Shown one piece after another: positions 21,505 through 21,970 of a stretch of 21,970 nucleotides of DNA (positions within the stretch are counted from its first letter, which is position 1; each line of letters opens with the position of its first letter). Source of the DNA: Saprospiraceae bacterium (GTDB lineage Bacteria > Bacteroidota > Bacteroidia > Chitinophagales > Saprospiraceae). The position numbers and the translations under genes were made by a program. Location of the stretch: the NCBI GenBank assembly GCA_007134625.1, contig SLKL01000316.1, positions 1 to 21,970 of the forward strand, given 5' to 3'. A model generated the notes under the pieces. That model ran no database searches and had not been told where the DNA came from. It saw only the letters and a program-made list of their open reading frames with translations.

Positions 21505-21970
21505 CGGATACCACGAGCCGGTTTTACTGGCAGAATGTATTGAAGCCCTGAAGATTAAACCCAATGGAATATATGTCGATCTGACTTTTGGAGGTGGGGG
21601 GCACAGCAGGGCAATTCTTAAAGAGCTTGATGAATCGGGAAGATTGATTGGGTTTGATCAGGATGAAAATGCAGCAAGCAATACGCCGGATGATGTGAGA
21701 TTTAGCCTGATGCCCGCCAACTTTAGATTTTTCGGGAGATTTCTGAATTTCCTGGGACTGGATAAAGTGGACGGAATTCTGGCTGACCTTGGGGTCTCCT
21801 CTCATCAGATTGATGTGCCCGAAAGGGGTTTTTCTTATCGGTTTGATGGACCATTGGACATGAGAATGAACAATGAGTTGAAAGTGGATGCCCGGCAAGT
21901 TTTGATGGAAAAAGACGCCATCGAATTGCAAAGGATTTTTGGTCAGTATGGAGAAATCAGAAACTCCAGA
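21497..21970 (+). CDS. rsmH: 16S rRNA (cytosine(1402)-N4)-methyltransferase RsmH, partial at the right edge
   Basis: The frame stays open to the window end, 158 residues of about 300. It starts MSDGYHEPVLLAECIEALKI, with the family opening Y-H-x-P-V-L-L. YVDLTFGGGGHSRAIL is the S-adenosylmethionine-binding loop, GFDQDENA the acidic ribose-binding strand, and ILADLGVSSHQID the next conserved motif, followed by GFSYRFDGPLDMRMN. The enzyme methylates N4 of C1402 in 16S rRNA at the ribosomal decoding site. The start could also be ATG 21491, two codons earlier in frame; either way it overlaps the mraZ end, as is common in the dcw cluster. Confidence 0.95.
   Translation, partial: MSDGYHEPVLLAECIEALKIKPNGIYVDLTFGGGGHSRAILKELDESGRLIGFDQDENAASNTPDDVRFSLMPANFRFFGRFLNFLGLDKVDGILADLGVSSHQIDVPERGFSYRFDGPLDMRMNNELKVDARQVLMEKDAIELQRIFGQYGEIRNSR

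Overview
The window is from the chromosome of a low-GC member of the Bacteroidota, most likely Cytophagales-like. The main evidence is a complete type IX secretion core (porP/sprF-type gene plus gldK, gldL, gldM, gldN). Supporting evidence is a carboxypeptidase-regulatory-domain TonB-dependent receptor, a PorT-like barrel, starts mostly without Shine-Dalgarno sequences, and several promoters of the Bacteroidota type (TTG about 21-23 bases before TAnnTTTG). mraZ-rsmH, the start of the division/cell-wall cluster, lies at the right edge.

Layout. 1-1930 (minus): a PorT-like outer-membrane barrel, a small lipoprotein and the N-terminal three quarters of a Ppx/GppA phosphatase, probably one transcription unit. 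2095-3162 (plus): a 66-residue unknown protein and a PhnP-like metallo-beta-lactamase-fold hydrolase with a TTG start. 3217-8982 (plus): PorP-like protein, GldK, GldL, GldM, GldN, ended by a strong hairpin terminator that also serves the converging operon. 9025-12656 (minus): a MoxR-like AAA+ ATPase and VWA-domain protein translationally coupled by ATGA, preceded by a membrane-anchored coiled-coil protein. 12821-18249 (plus): PolB-type 3'-5' exonuclease, ribulose-phosphate epimerase, TonB-dependent receptor and polyprenol-phosphate mannosyltransferase-like enzyme, separated by repeat-bearing spacers. 18250-20500: an accessory island with a YefM/YoeB-type toxin-antitoxin pair and an Rpn-family nuclease, threaded with repeats. 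21037-21970 (plus): mraZ and the start of rsmH.

The most interesting part is the accessory island. First, a 180-bp fold-back element (two equal 88-nt arms, 4-nt loop, flanked by ATTA direct repeats) has inserted into the last codons of yoeB. Removing it with one ATTA copy restores the family's C-terminal LL-I-x-A-C segment, followed by the Tyr-His-Tyr codons and a stop one base out of frame. The toxin has lost the counterparts of catalytic His83/Tyr84 while the antitoxin is intact. Second, the Rpn gene sits between inverted ends that match the ends of two 87-bp palindromic repeats on either side of the island, as if a nuclease-bearing unit and its short non-autonomous derivatives were present together.

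The T9SS genes work as one machine: GldL and GldM form the proton-driven inner-membrane motor, GldK and GldN the periplasmic/outer-membrane ring, and PorP-like proteins attach adhesins or effectors at the surface. mraZ has an unusually clear autoregulatory site: three 10-bp-spaced MraZ boxes overlapping the -33 region of a consensus Bacteroidota promoter.
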